Part shown: piece by piece, positions 5,430-5,862 of the stretch
How the letters are laid out: each line of letters opens with the position of its first letter
Position numbering within the stretch: position 1 is the first letter of the stretch
Assembly (NCBI GenBank): GCA_024277555.1
Contig: JAJRUY010000211.1
Location: forward strand, 1 to 5,862
Direction of reading: 5' to 3'
Origin: Gammaproteobacteria bacterium
Lineage (GTDB): Bacteria > Pseudomonadota > Gammaproteobacteria > Chromatiales > Chromatiaceae
DNA: 5,862 nucleotides
Notes under the pieces: model-generated
Told to the model about the DNA's origin: nothing
The model's database searches: none
The model's input: the letters and a program-made list of their open reading frames with translations, nothing else
Made by a program: the position numbers and the translations under genes

Positions 5430-5862
5430 TTATGCGGGTTTAGCCATGCTTTCTGTTGGTTTCTGCTCAAACGCAACCACAAGATCCCGTCCCGCTGTTT
5501 TTGCCTTGTACAAGGCTTCATCTGCCGCATGAAACAATGCCATTCGTGCCTCACCCTCAGCCGGGCAGATCATTGCTACTCCCAAGCTGGCTGTCACAAC
5601 ACGCTCCACTCCAGCATCTGCTCTCATGTTACAAATGGCTTCCCGTATTATTTCTGCGGTGTTCACCGCCAGCTCCAGGTCACCCTTCAACAGCAAGGCA
5701 AATTCTTCCCCGCCAATGCGCATGGGTCTGCCTCTCACCTTGTATTCCTCACAAACCCGCAGCAATACCAGCGCAATCTGTTTCAGCACCTGGTCACCCT
5801 GAGGATGTCCATAGGCGTCGTTGTAGGCCTTGAAGTGATCCACATCCATCAGAATCAGGCAA
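5430..5862 (-). CDS. GGDEF-domain diguanylate cyclase (C-terminal part, 5' end beyond window)
   Basis: The frame is open to the right edge: residues CLIL precede an internal Met at 5849, and LxLMDVDHFK is a mid-domain GGDEF motif, so this Met is not the start. About 143 codons are visible, ending TAA at 5432-5430. Motifs, numbered from that Met: DVDHFKAYNDAYGHPQGD (2-19) for metal and nucleotide binding, the active-site GGEEF at 46-50, SLGVA (88-92), and ADEALYKAKTAGRD (109-122). These are the signatures of an active cyclase that makes cyclic di-GMP from two GTP. The position of the inhibitory RxxD site is occupied by KVRG, so product inhibition through a canonical I-site is unlikely. The N-terminal sensor domain and membrane segments are not visible. 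It is separated from ffs by 79 bp and is probably an independent transcription unit. Confidence 0.95.
   Translation of the reverse strand, partial: CLILMDVDHFKAYNDAYGHPQGDQVLKQIALVLLRVCEEYKVRGRPMRIGGEEFALLLKGDLELAVNTAEIIREAICNMRADAGVERVVTASLGVAMICPAEGEARMALFHAADEALYKAKTAGRDLVVAFEQKPTESMAKPA

Noticed and set aside
1..5862. Defence system, toxin-antitoxin pair, insertion sequence or tRNA
   Set aside because: No gene, inverted terminal repeat or cloverleaf of these kinds could be recognised on either strand.

Overview
The window looks like ordinary chromosome from a Gram-negative proteobacterium, most likely a gammaproteobacterium. The basis is the order SRP RNA - dnaX - ybaB - recR, a DnaX that begins MSYQVLARKWRPR and carries the E. 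coli zinc-cysteine spacing, and an SRP RNA of the small 4.5S type. I cannot name the species; lineage is inferred from protein resemblance only.

Left part (1-2248, + strand): the 3' portion of a long gene for a probably exported, highly repetitive protein. It is already open at base 2 and begins outside the window. Six tandem units of 105-112 residues are visible, followed by a C-terminal domain of about 70 residues that contains the only two cysteines seen. It converges on the next operon with 13 bases between stop codons, and a perfect 8-bp hairpin covers its last codons.

Centre (2262-5350, - strand): a compact housekeeping block transcribed right to left: ffs (SRP RNA), dnaX (DNA polymerase III tau/gamma), ybaB (nucleoid-associated protein), recR (recombination mediator) and a HIT-family nucleotide hydrolase (hinT-like). 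Spacing is tight: the SRP RNA is followed by T6 and dnaX starts 12 nt later; ybaB and recR are 1 nt apart; the HIT gene's ribosome-binding site overlaps the recR stop codon. dnaX, ybaB and recR serve replication and repair and are probably co-transcribed.

Right part (5430-5862, - strand): the C-terminal part of a GGDEF diguanylate cyclase whose 5' end lies outside the window. Between it and ffs is a 79-bp gap with a short palindrome.

I found no mobile element, CRISPR array, tRNA, or convincing undescribed multi-gene system. The most interesting points are the repeat protein, a possible dnaX frameshift/slippage signal (SD-like GAGGTG, A6 tract, early out-of-frame stops), the SRP RNA butted against a dnaX start lacking a Shine-Dalgarno, and two near-identical small palindromes on either side of dnaX.
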